DNA of 64,000 nucleotides from Ligula intestinalis (taxonomy: Eukaryota; Platyhelminthes; Cestoda; Diphyllobothriidea; Diphyllobothriidae), in contig JAYGXS010000001.1 in assembly GCA_036362985.1 (NCBI GenBank), positions 49,173,967 to 49,237,966 on the forward strand. Reading direction: 5' to 3'. Numbering within the stretch: the first letter of the stretch is position 1; every line of letters starts with the position of its first letter. Under the pieces are notes generated by a model. That model had not been told where the DNA came from. It saw only the letters and a program-made list of their open reading frames with translations, and made no database searches. Below are positions 22,937 to 33,700 of the stretch, piece by piece. Position numbers and translations under genes: made by a program.

Positions 22937-25900
22937 TTGTCTTCGTTATCATCCTCACGCAGCGTCAAGATGCAGCTGAGAAGCTGTCACGAAATTAATT
23001 GGCGTCAATCAATCCTGCCGTATACGCCTGCTTTAAATTTGTACTGGGGAACAAATGCTTCAAATTAGAGTTATTGTTAGGATTTGCAAATTGGCATATT
23101 TAGAATTGAAAACCCAGAGGGAGCAAAAGCAATAAAAGAACCACCATCAGTCATGCTATCCCTTTTTGCCGCTTTCTGAGCCTCCGTAAGATGAATCAGC
23201 TTTTATTCAAAGCAGGATGAAAAGCAGCTTAGGTCGCAAGATTGTCAGACATGATAATCCAAGCGAAAAACTTTAATATAGGCTTCGTAATGGGGTGTGT
23301 GCGCTTACTCGGTCTCTAACCTGCACATGTCCTACGCACAATGTGCCCTCTAGCAACATACGGGTGTCGTTTTTTGATACACATTCTGACCTCTATTAAC
23401 TGGCCGCGGCGCAATGCAGGCAACTGTTTCCCCGCCTTGGGAACGTGTGTACAGCGTCCTTTTCCCTCTCCGTTCGCATATGACCAATGCAAGGTACTAC
23501 GAAGGAGGTTAGATTAAGCAGGAGCAGGGAGTGGGTGGGAAATGGTGGGGGAGGCCGCGGCACGTTGTGTTCCCAAGCCACTGTTGGAATAGGCGGCTGG
23601 ACGACCGGTGGGTGACGTATGAATCACTTCGAGTGCTTTGCAGGGCAGGGGGGAGCTTTTACTGTCTGTGCACTCGATATTCGTTTCGCTCTCCCCCTCC
23701 CCCCTCCGACCTGCAGATTGCGTGCGCTGGAGCTGATTCCAGGAAGGCGATAAAACGAGTCATTATGACAGCTACCTTCCCGCCAACCTGCTCAGACTAC
23801 CAAACAGCTTCTCTGCAATGTGCGATATCACGGCAACGTCTGCGGTCCACCCTACAAAGGCTGGCCGTACCCCATTCCCCCCTCCTGACACCCTACTCCG
23901 ATTAAATCAAAGGCAGATATGCACGGAGGACCGACATGGTCGACACTAGAAATCGGCTGCTCCACCGTGTCGATTATCTGCCTCCCTAATCGAGACACTG
24001 TAGGCCTGTCAGGTGTGTGCATGTATGTCACGCAAGCTGTGTGGACGAAATCTCGTAGCGGTATCCAAATTCCAGAAGAAAAAAACAACAAACAAGGACG
24101 TATGTGTGTTATATAAACGCCTTTTCGCGACCACGACTGTGAAAGTCTGGCACATATGCTTTTGCTCGTATAAACTGTTGTCCCAAGGGACGTATTTTCT
24201 AAAAATATGCTTTTCCTTTAAATCGGCAGTGGCTGTGTCCGACGGCCTTTAATTAACTCTACCTTCTACAAATAGCTCCATGTTTCTACTCTATATAAAT
24301 TTTGCAGAGAATCAGGGAATGAACAATTGTTTTTAAGGGATTTCTGAGTTCGGATCTTTCGTCGAGGTCTTATACTTGGAAATTTTCGTACCCTAACATC
24401 CTCTTTAGGTATCCTATGAAACTAGGCTTGTTTAACTAGAAGTCAGGCTTTTGGAAAATGTGTTGAGCTGTTTCCCTGTGACCAGTTCAGTTGTTTTCTT
24501 GGAAGCACTGCGCGAAATGATCATACAGAGAGGCACGTTGGGTTTTCAACACGGTTGATTTACTACTCTCAGCCTTAGTATTCACCAAAAGGCGCATCGC
24601 GGAAGTGGTTGATTCTTCTGCGTGACTCAACTTCATGCGATGAAATGAGTGCTGACCACAGACATCAAGACTGCCTATCGGTTATTAGCAAACTAGTATG
24701 GATTTAACCATTTTTTCAATGAGAAAACAGCTTTTAAATAAGAGCAGGTAAAATATTGGCATGAATCGGCAGACGATTCAAACGATTTTTCCTATGCGAC
24801 ATCTAACAGGTGCTGGAGCGATTTGGAGCTTTTTATCAAACTGTAAATGCTCTTCCTTCGAATCTAGACTATAAGAACTGAGTTTTTCCAAATTTTGGTC
24901 AGCTGCATTACCCCACTATTTCAGAGGATGGAAATCGTCGAAAAACTGAAAGCAGTCCACGCACAGGATTAACATGCAGCATAACTGTTAGCCCTTTTCA
25001 TTTTCAATAAAATCTGATTCTTATATTCACAGTAATGGATGTCTGTTAAAATGCTTGTAGTCAGCTAACGAAAAGCATGAAAGATATACAATAATCGGAA
25101 CATTTGAATCACTGCATACATATTTAAAAATTAATCAAAAAGATTTTGCCGTGGCCTTTTTTCAAAAATTCCTTGAACATGAAAGCAAACTGGCCATTAA
25201 TACTTAGCTTAAATGTTGTTGTGTTTTTAAAACATGTTTGTTTAATTTTCCCTTATCCACGTTGAAGGGATTTCGGGAGGGAAATGGCTCTGGACTAAAC
25301 TGGCCTGGACAACAGTTTAGTGATCAATTCCTCCATTACCATTACTTTGAACCTATTACCTTATTCTTCCATTCAAGAGCCAACGTGTCAAAGGGTTGGG
25401 GTTCAAAAAAGCTGTATTAGGTTGATAGTGAAACCTATGAGCAGAGAAAATAATAGTCTCGAGATGACATGGCGCACTTTTCCGGTTTAATTGCTTTTCA
25501 ATAGATGTAGTGCTCGATAAAAAAACAAAAATATTTACCCAGCAGACTTACTTCAGACCACTACATGGCTCATTACACGTGATGCTTGGTAATCTAGCTA
25601 CGGCTTTTTCTTCCCCTAGATAACCGAATCTTCAGCTCAGTCGAATAGCACATCTATGTACATTTTGTGACTTTTATTATGACACTTAGCAATCATGCAC
25701 AAATTTTGTAACTTGCCAATTGCAAGAGCTAGGCTTCGATCAAAGCATCTAAAATCCGTTTACGGGATTAAGTAGCTTATGCAGGCTCACTCATGTATCC
25801 CAATCCCAGCATTTTGTCCTGTAAAAATGGTGGTTACAGATTTTTGGGGGTGAGGAAATAGGATAGGCAGAGAAGTAAATTTTGAGCAGTAAGTGTAAAG

Positions 25901-26654
25901 GGAAAAAATGTAGTCGAAGCTGTTTCCCGCGGCCGCACCGCGGTCTCTACTAATCTTACCCCAGAAAGGTAAATTGGACCTCAGGTAAGTTGAAGTAGAT
26001 GACCTCCTAACCGCCATTTCAATTTTTTGGGAAATATAAGAAACCTGCAATTTGATAATCGGGTTTTTCCGCAATAAGTTGAACGATAATGCAGATTAGG
26101 CAAATCTACAGATATAAATCAACAACAGTTCTAAATACAGTAAAATAAAAATGCATTGAGCATTTATTAAAATATATTCCACTGCGTGTCCTAATTCCCC
26201 ATCCATAAAACATTTTAACCACCCTTTTAGTAGGAAACATGCAGGGAGTAGGGATTAATGGGTAGGCCTACATAAGCTACTATTGCCATTTTACGAAATT
26301 GACTTTAAAAAAAGAAAATGCTTAGATTAGCTGAATTGTGTGTCTCAGTGGTACAACAAGAGGAGCGTGAAAGAGATTTGCTGCCATTATAAGTGCTTAC
26401 AGTGACAGATTTGAACTGTATCGCAAAATGACTCACCTGTACATATTCATGGACAACATTTAAACACCTAATTACAGGTTTATGACGAAGATGGATGTGT
26501 AAGGGGATAAGAATCTCTCAACCTGCTCACAGACATTTCTTCAACGAAGAGCGAAGGTACAGCAAAATTATCGGAAGTATATTGGTCAGGGGGTAAATAT
26601 TGTCTGGGTATGCGCTGGAAGACCTTTATAAGGGATTCACAAACGCGAAATTTC
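22937..26654. other. No gene recognised
   Basis: A GC-richer patch at 23.4-24.0 kb has a 124-codon plus frame (23531-23905) and overlapping minus frames. None is recognisable. The remaining DNA is AT-rich. Confidence 0.55.
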
Positions 26655-26985
26655 AAATAAAATGAAGTATTGGGAGGTTTGGCAGATTTGCTTAATTTGA
26701 GTTGACCCAATTGTGAAAAGAACTAGAGGCTTTCGGCGAGATTTTAACCCGCGTATCAGAGAAGGCCTATACCGGCGGCCAACGCTCTAACCGCTAAGCT
26801 ACAACCGCCCCACCTCGCGCCATGAATTTAATCACACTTGGGTCGATATTACCCACCCAACTTTACCGCCCATATGGAATCCACCAATACGGAACAGCAA
26901 GCTGACTGCCCAAGCAGGATTTCGTAAGCAATCATCCAGAATCCACTAGAATGACTACTAGGCTGACTTATTTATAAATTCTGGG
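26655..26985 (-). mobile_element. tRNA-derived SINE, near full length
   Basis: Minus strand: leader AAGTCAGCCTAGTAGTCATT, GGGCAGTCAGCTTGCTGTTC, CCAAGTGTGATTAAATTCAT, TTGTAGCTTAGCGGTTAGAG (A-box), GGCCTTCTCTGATACGCGGG, a B-box with one change (GGTTAAAATC), and tail TTTTCACAATTGGGTCAACT ending near AACCTCCCAATAC. It is the best single copy for defining the unit. Confidence 0.78.
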
Positions 26986-28388
26986 CTGCTTGTGAGCTTA
27001 AGTAATGTCATTTTGGAATTATTTCGGAGTAAGAGGTTCCACTGAGAACAAAACCAATCGTAACTGTACAAGCATTTTCCCTCAGTTTGTGCAACTGCAG
27101 GCCCTGAATTCAAACACAAGTACATCATGCGGCCCCAGCCTTTCCCAAGGTTGAAAGGATGTGAATAATTTTTTGAAAGGGATGGTGAATAAGTACGGTG
27201 TGCAGGCAGCCAGCATTTCTTTTTTCGTACAATTTATGGGCTCAGCAGCAGCAAAAACGGGGATAGGGAATATGATGTCAGCAAAACGCAGCTGTTCCTG
27301 ACTGTGGAAAGCCGATCAAGATGGTGATGACGTCTAGTAACGCTGAGAAAAGATAACCACACAGGGGTACGTATACTGAGCCGTGGTAGACATGTGTGTG
27401 GCTGGAAAAAATTCCACGCCTGATTCTGACAAACTATATGCTGATTTAAATGCGCACTGATAGTTAGAAAAGTACCTATTTTTTGCATTTGTTATAAGTT
27501 TTTATTATTTTCCCCTTCCCATATCTCCTTCCTTACTTGTTTGCATAATTGGCCTCATTTAAGTATATTGATATATGTAGGCATTACTGGGCATTCGAGT
27601 TTTTAATTCGATAATTTACTATTTTTATGTTATTAAATAGCAGTTTATCAACCAAACTCCGCCCTCTTTTAAAGATTGTCGCATATTGGGGCTGGGAGAC
27701 TCAGCGTGGGCTGATTTTGCTTCACGAGGATTTGCTTGTCTAATCCGTGTGATTTCATGAGTTAGCAAGCCTACTGTATTAACAATCGTCTCCTTCTTCG
27801 TAAACTAAGCGTGCCTAATGCACGCCGGTTGATTCGCCAGTTTGCTGCAAATTAACTTTGACCGCTCCGGGGTTGATTGCAGACGGGCTAACGCGACTTT
27901 TCTCCCCTTTGCGATGGTCGATTATTGCAACGAAGTTGCGCGCCTGTTACCCCACCCCCCCCCGTTCGTCACCCATGGGTCTGATTAGTTGTCACCGCTT
28001 GGGCAAATTGTTCACGGCCTCGTGGGCAGGTCGAGGAGGCGGCCCTACGCTGGTCATGTGACCTCTGGTTTGTCCTTCCCATCTCAGCCGCGGGCGTCAG
28101 CTGTTGGATCCGCATGACCTTGCTCGCCTACCCATTGGCCCTCTTCAAATTAATTCGGGACTGGTGCGTGGCACCTGGCAAGTGGGATAGTAGATTATAG
28201 CTCAGCTGAATCTGCCAGTTGTCGGCCTGTTTCCGAACCCTCGCCTAGCCGTGTTCTCGTTACTTTGAGCGTTGGAGGTCGACTTTGCAAAGGTAAAATG
28301 TAGTCCTAGACCAGGGACGGATTACCACCGCGTTGGGTTGCAGTCTGGTGCTCTTGGGGTCTTGCAGTCAGGCATCTGCTCGTTTTAA
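26986..28388. other. No gene recognised
   Basis: Short frames only. The 27.8-28.3 kb part is GC-richer and precedes the fold-back insertion; no domain is visible in it. Confidence 0.55.
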
Positions 28389-28441
28389 CATAATACCTCG
28401 TGAAAAGAAAGAACATCTTCGGAAAATCGAGTTGTACTCGC

Positions 28442-28476
28442 GAATTTTCGAACCTGTATCACTTGTTCGTCGTCAG
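28442..28476 (-). ncRNA. Hammerhead-like motif with intact core, AATT family
   Basis: The minus strand reads CTGACGA, C, GAAC, an 11-nt loop, GTTC, then GAAAATTC. All core bases are canonical (position 7 may be any base). Stem II has four perfect pairs and stem III is the self-complementary block AATT. Length is 35 nt, one more than the ACGT and AGCT families. It lies head to head with the copy at 28518. Confidence 0.72.
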
Positions 28477-28517
28477 ACCTCTAGTGCGACATTCCCAGCC
28501 GTCACTTTTGATTTAGT

Positions 28518-28552
28518 CTGACGACGAACGAGTGATACCTGTTTGAAAATTC
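28518..28552 (+). ncRNA. Hammerhead-like motif with intact core, AATT family
   Basis: The plus strand reads CTGACGA, C, GAAC, loop, GTTT, then GAAAATTC. Core bases are intact; stem II has three Watson-Crick pairs and one G-T wobble. Length is 35 nt. It is the right-arm partner of the motif at 28442-28476, about 41 bp away. Confidence 0.72.
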
Positions 28553-28601
28553 ACGAGCACAACTCGATTTTCCGAAGATCTTCTTTCTTTTCATAATACC
28601 T

Positions 28602-30270
28602 TGTATTTATTTTGATGTGGCATGATGCAACTCACTGCTTCGTTGCCGGTAGCGGTTCATTGAATCTCCTTATCTCTTGCTATTGGACTCAGGCCCATGA
28701 GGTAGGCCAACCCCGAAAAGCTTCTGGATTCCTTTTATCGCCTCGGAATCGCTGTTGACATAGACGATCGCGAGATAATATTGCGGCAAGCACTATTAGA
28801 CTTCTTCGGATGAGGAACCATTACCTTCATTAGGAAGTATAATTATTCCACCTTTTCCCTTCGCTGTTTTCACCACAGTGCGCTTATTCCATTAGAAGAT
28901 AATCCTGACGCAAATACTATTGCACCGCTGAGCTCGAATCCCTTCGGAGAAACGTCAGGAATCTGTCTAAACAGAGGTGAAACCATAGTCGATCGCCTCT
29001 TTCGCTCCTAAACTGGTGGAGAAAATCCTAAGCCCCGGTCAGTCGAGTTCGATAAGGAACACTCTGTCAAACTGTTTGTCGGCTTAGGCACATACTGGAG
29101 CCGTCAAAACTACTCTTGCTTCTTCAAATCGTAATAACATCGATGTTTTTATTGTTACTATTGTGCACGATGTTACAATTTAAGAAGCAACACTACATTC
29201 CTAATAACTGTTGGGGAAAAGGAATTTTCTCGTAGAAAGTCGGCAAACAAATGCATTTCTTGTAATGTAAACCTCGGCGATTCACGTATTCTCGAGGACT
29301 TCCATTTTGAAGGTTTTAGGCTTAACTGTGCAAGCAGCTATTTTGGAACTAAAAATTGCGTCGCTTTCAAATTCAAAGGTTATACATTTCTCCTTTCTGC
29401 CTATTTAAATAAAGCCTATAAACTATTCGGGCTCGAATAATACTCAGGAAGCCTACTTCTTAGTTGAATAATCCTTGGAAAGTCTTCTACTCCTCGTCAG
29501 CGCTGGTCGAGAATAGCAATAAAATGTTTCCTTCCACTTAAACACAATAGTGCACTTCTCGTGGACATATCGTTACGGGAATTGGTATTTATTGCGGAGT
29601 TTCTGGATCATTGACTTGAAAGTGCAGCCGCTAAGTACTGAGGGAGAAATTTCATAGATAATAAGCATCTGCCTGCAGTTAAAGCCTTTATTACAATTAA
29701 GGTTGTTACAAAGCATTTACCAACAAATCAGTGGCAATTTAAGCTTACTTTCCGAGCCCATAATTAACCCCTATTTAGAAACAGTTTACTTTTTCTAACA
29801 TTGATCAAGTCTTTCCATTAGGCATAGTTTACTTTCGCTAGAGATTTTCATAACGAAACAACTTTCTATAACAGGAAATTTGTCTAGCCGTTTCGAGAGA
29901 TATCTATACGAGAGCCCATGGACCAGAACTCTCCTCTCATGAGAGAAGAAGCAGAGTTTTAGGTCCACCCACAATGCATAGACTTATGCTAGGAGTTCTG
30001 TCTAGCGATGGCTCCATGATAGTTCGAATTTTCTACGAGACATGTTGAGTTCATTACCCAATGAAAATTTCGCGCCTTTTAGACTTTGGTGGCCCATCTA
30101 TACTCCTGTCATTAAAAATAGACACGACAAGGCTGTACTTTGGTCAACTGCATTTTTACGGATACACCGGTACAAAACAGTTGCATTCTGTAGCAATAAC
30201 TACAATTAGATTGAGATCCTTTTTTCTGCACATATCAATTCTGAGCATCTTTAAAGCGACAAATGCTTAC
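28602..30270 (-). other. Start of Wnt intron 3, no other feature
   Basis: Begins (on minus) with donor GTAAGC at 30270. I see no terminal Wnt exon, gene or repeat here. A small imperfect inverted repeat (GAACTCTC / GAGAGAAG / AGAGTT) lies at 29927-29960. Confidence 0.6.
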
Positions 30271-30787
30271 CGATGCCGGGATCCGCATTACAATAGTCGG
30301 GCGAGCTCTCCAAGTACACAAGCATGTTTTTGTAACGTTTCAGTGAGCGCTCCCGAGAGCGTTGAATGCCCTCGTCCAACAACATGGGCAGTTTTGAGGG
30401 GTAGCTTCGTTTGGGACGAGAGTTCTGCCACAGGTGTTGCCGCTGCCCGTTGCCGGCCTGCCTGACCACCAACCACTTGAGTGTGTCCCTCCAACGGGAC
30501 TGCTGATCCTCGCCAACACCACCACCACCGCTGGCGCCCGACAGGCCGCCGCCGCCGCCGCCGCCGTCATCCGCGAGGAGAATTCTGTCACCGAAGAAGG
30601 CCTCCACACTGCGCAGCAGTCTTCCCGATGTTGTATCATAGGTGGCATAGAGGGCGTTTTGGTAGGCTTTTTTCAGCATATTGCCAACCTGTCGAAATTG
30701 ACTCACTCGTTGCCAGCAGGTTCGCAGAGAGCAGGCGCCACTCACTCCGTGACATTTGCACTTCTTTTCCCGGTTTTGCCAGACGAG
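30271..30787 (-). CDS. wnt: Wnt ligand, exon with the acylated-serine motif
   Basis: Third visible Wnt exon. It starts after a TTTCAG acceptor in phase 0 (LVWQNREKK) and contains CKCHGVSGACSLRTCW. The serine in that motif is the known Porcupine acylation site of Wnts, needed for secretion and Frizzled binding. FRQVGNMLKKAYQNA follows, then an insertion of about 90 residues with two poly-glycine runs (encoded by a GGC repeat near 30545-30567), and finally MLVYLESSPDYCNADPGIG. The exon ends at 30271 with donor GTAAGC, leaving one base of a Gly codon. Vertebrate Wnts have only a short linker where the Gly-rich insert lies. The next exon should carry the GT-GR-CN, CCGRG and FHWCC blocks. I searched both motifs in reverse complement down to position 1 and did not find them, so the gene is 3'-incomplete here. 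Confidence 0.94.
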
Positions 30788-33700
30788 CTGAAACGCACAG
30801 AAGCGCATCTTTGCCACTGAAATAAACAATTCTTTCCTTTTTTTGCAAAGGCATGCATTTCCTGAGGCTTAAATTTGGGGTATGGCTATCTGTCAATTTG
30901 AGCGCTTAGTGTGTAGATGGTAGCTGGAGGAGAGTCATGAAGGGTGGACTCTGCGCGGGAATCCGGCAGAGATTATTTGTGCAGGTGTACAACTACGTTT
31001 CTGTCCGGTTATGTAGTCACAGCGCATTAAAATTTTCTAAGTTCTCCTTTAAGAGCATTACACCTGACTCAATTCGTCTTTATCCTCTTTATGATCTGCA
31101 AAGCCTGTGTCTGACTTTGTTCGGTGTGAGACATAATGTAACAGTATTACTGGCGAACTACAGGTTCATGCCTTCTCAACCCACATAATGGCTTTCGTTA
31201 GTTTTGCCTGATTGGCAAACCGAGTTTCACTGGTGAACAAAATTGCTAACAATATATAGTTGGTCTTCGTTCACTTTTAGTGTGTGGTTTCGTTCTTCCT
31301 TATCATATGGGATGCTTTCCTTAACAGATTTGCGGTCTGGTAAAATATCATAAATGACTGGCAAGTTTGTCGAGTTCATTTAAAACCGACATTTAGTTTT
31401 TAGTACCCAGTTCACACCCATCTATTTTATTTAAATTATCAGTCATCTGAAATTTAGGTCTCAAATTCAAACATTTAGATTCAATCATTCGTTGGTAGTT
31501 CAGCGTAAAATTTAAATATATGTACTTAGGTAGATCTGAATACGATTAGTTTAGTGTGATATCACTTATCATTTTTAATGTCATCAGGTTTTTCTTTCAG
31601 TTCACGCCTCCCACAGAGGAAAATGAAATGTTTTGACGAGCTTACAAAATACATTGTATCTTGAGAATGGCACGAATCTTATTGATCCGAAAACCTGATA
31701 AAGCATCAAACTCGGCTAACATTTGATCGGGTACATCTCAATGGCCGAACCGTCATATGCTACTTTTTGCTAGTTTACTTAATAGTCACAAATTTTGGCT
31801 GATTTATGGTCTTTCAATTTAAAGGCAGATGATAAAACTCGACCGAACTAAAGTGTCTTTTATTTTCTTATTGATAGAGAGATATATTTTTTGCGTAACC
31901 AGAGTTCCTACACTCACCTTATCACTTTCCTAACGAAGTTCAAACAACCACCTAATTTATATATATGCATATATATATATATATATATGTTTATGCTTTT
32001 GGCGCAGTTATTTACAGGGGTGTGCCGGATTTATCCAACAAAATAACAATGATCGAAAGCCTTTATATCGCCAATATCCTGTCCTAAAATGCCAGCTCAA
32101 ATGGCTGGTGGGGGTTACTCCAAAGTGTGGTGCCCAGGAGAAGTAGAATTGTGTTTGATTCTAGTACAAGTTTAATGTAATTATCTTTTAAGATCGGTCC
32201 ACTGCCAATTAGACAGCTGTAAATTTACCCAGCTTCAATGGCTTGGTTTGCTCTTACTGGTTCAGAAAATTGTATCGCAACCAACTGACTCACTGCAGCT
32301 TCCTCGGTTCTGTTTTACTGCGATATGCTAGAGGTTTCGAAGCTTTAATGAATGTGACCAAATGGAATCCTCATCGTAAAGGCGGAACACTTTTTTCCGA
32401 ATAAAAATGTTCACGCTTCCAGTCCCTGAAATATTGCCCTATTTCCCACATCTCTTCACCACCGACCTTATATTTATGAGGATATGGCATCGGTATATCA
32501 AAGGCTGGAGCACTTTTCGGCGCGATGCATACGTCCCCTGTTCATCGGCGTTTCCTGGGCGAGAAACTAGCGAATCTACTATAAATCACTCCTGCGAAAC
32601 CGTTAAAACACATTTTTGCTGCGGGCTAATTGCTTCAAAATTTTGCATGCGCTACGGAGACCGATCAGCTGTTGCTGCGGCGCACGTGGAGAGAGGCCGA
32701 CACATCGTCCATGCGACACGCAGCCTGTCTCCTATCTCTGCAGCCCGCTTTGAAGTGGAAGGAACAGCGTAGATGTTAGGTTGGGGCCATGCCCCCTGCC
32801 CCCTCTCTTCCTTTTCTCCAAAGCAATTAGCCCACAGATCGTTATGGTCCCGCCCCGTCCCCTCCTGCGTCAGGTTTGGCGTGTCGGCGGGAACATGGGT
32901 TTGTCAAGTTTCTGCCAAAGATCACTTAATCTTCCCGTTCCTCCTCCTCCTCCTCCATCCGCCGAGCCAAACATTTGGCAGAGACGGCAGCGGTGCTTTA
33001 CCAGGCGCATCTGTCATCTCATTAAACAGGCAGGGGCCAACACGCGCACGCCAGACATCGTATGCACAAGAAAATGAAGACACTGAGACATATGGAGAGT
33101 GGTATTTTCTATTCTACGAAAAACACTTTTGCACTTTTTTCGATTAACTTTCGGTTTCCTGTCCTCCTCACTCACCTGGTGACAGAATTTACAGCCTACA
33201 CCTTCTAGCTCAGTGTCTGGCCACATTCGGAGGGAGATCGTGAGCAGGGGGCAAAGCACTTGCACACCAAGTGCAGAACAAGGGAGAGGGAGATTAACGA
33301 CCTTAACCTGGGCCATCACTCCTCGCTGGGATCTGTCATGGGAATTTAAATTATTAATGAAGACGACAGAAAATGTCAAAATTAGTTCTCATTGCAAGTA
33401 GGGCCAGGCTTGGTGGAATACCAAAAGTCCGAAGTATATGACGGGTTTTTCTGTTCCTCTCTGGTTCAGCTGAATAAAAAATAAATTATCCTACGAAACA
33501 CTTAGCCTGTCTATTGAAGCGACACACAATATACACAGCAAACACGGGAGTGCATAACTGGTTTCTTCAGTAGGTATTAAATAACCGACTTAAGCACCCC
33601 TGACTTGAACCGAAAACATCTAATCTTTCCTGAGAAATGAAAATGCACTATATAAGTAAGAAAATTGATCAGAAAAACTTGAGCACTGTCGATGCAGAAG

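Larger units (their letters stand above)
28399..28591. mobile_element. Fold-back insertion with a divergent pair of hammerhead-like motifs
   Basis: A 193-bp insertion between 10-bp direct repeats CATAATACCT (28389-28398 and 28592-28601). Arms at about 28402-28477 and 28517-28592 are inverted and roughly 90% alike by eye. Each arm contains a complete AATT-family motif followed outward by a tail that also forms a small hairpin (CGAGT / ACTCG) and ends AAGATCTTC. The single-orientation counterpart follows the endonuclease remnant at 45.5 kb, tying this insertion to Penelope-like elements. Confidence 0.82.

Noticed and set aside
26900..26960. CTGGATGA...CGAAATCC inside the SINE leader, reminiscent of a hammerhead core
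   Set aside because: Extra G in the core, no stem II, and other SINE copies read TCTAGATGA or TCTAAATGA, so it is not conserved.
30340..30825. Several frames on plus and in other minus frames over the third Wnt exon
   Set aside because: Shadows of the GC-rich, Gly-coding exon; only one frame gives the Wnt motifs.
33014..33379. Minus-strand frame of 121 codons with several cysteines between Wnt exons
   Set aside because: Cysteine spacing does not match any Wnt block, and exons 39208 and 30787 join in phase without it.
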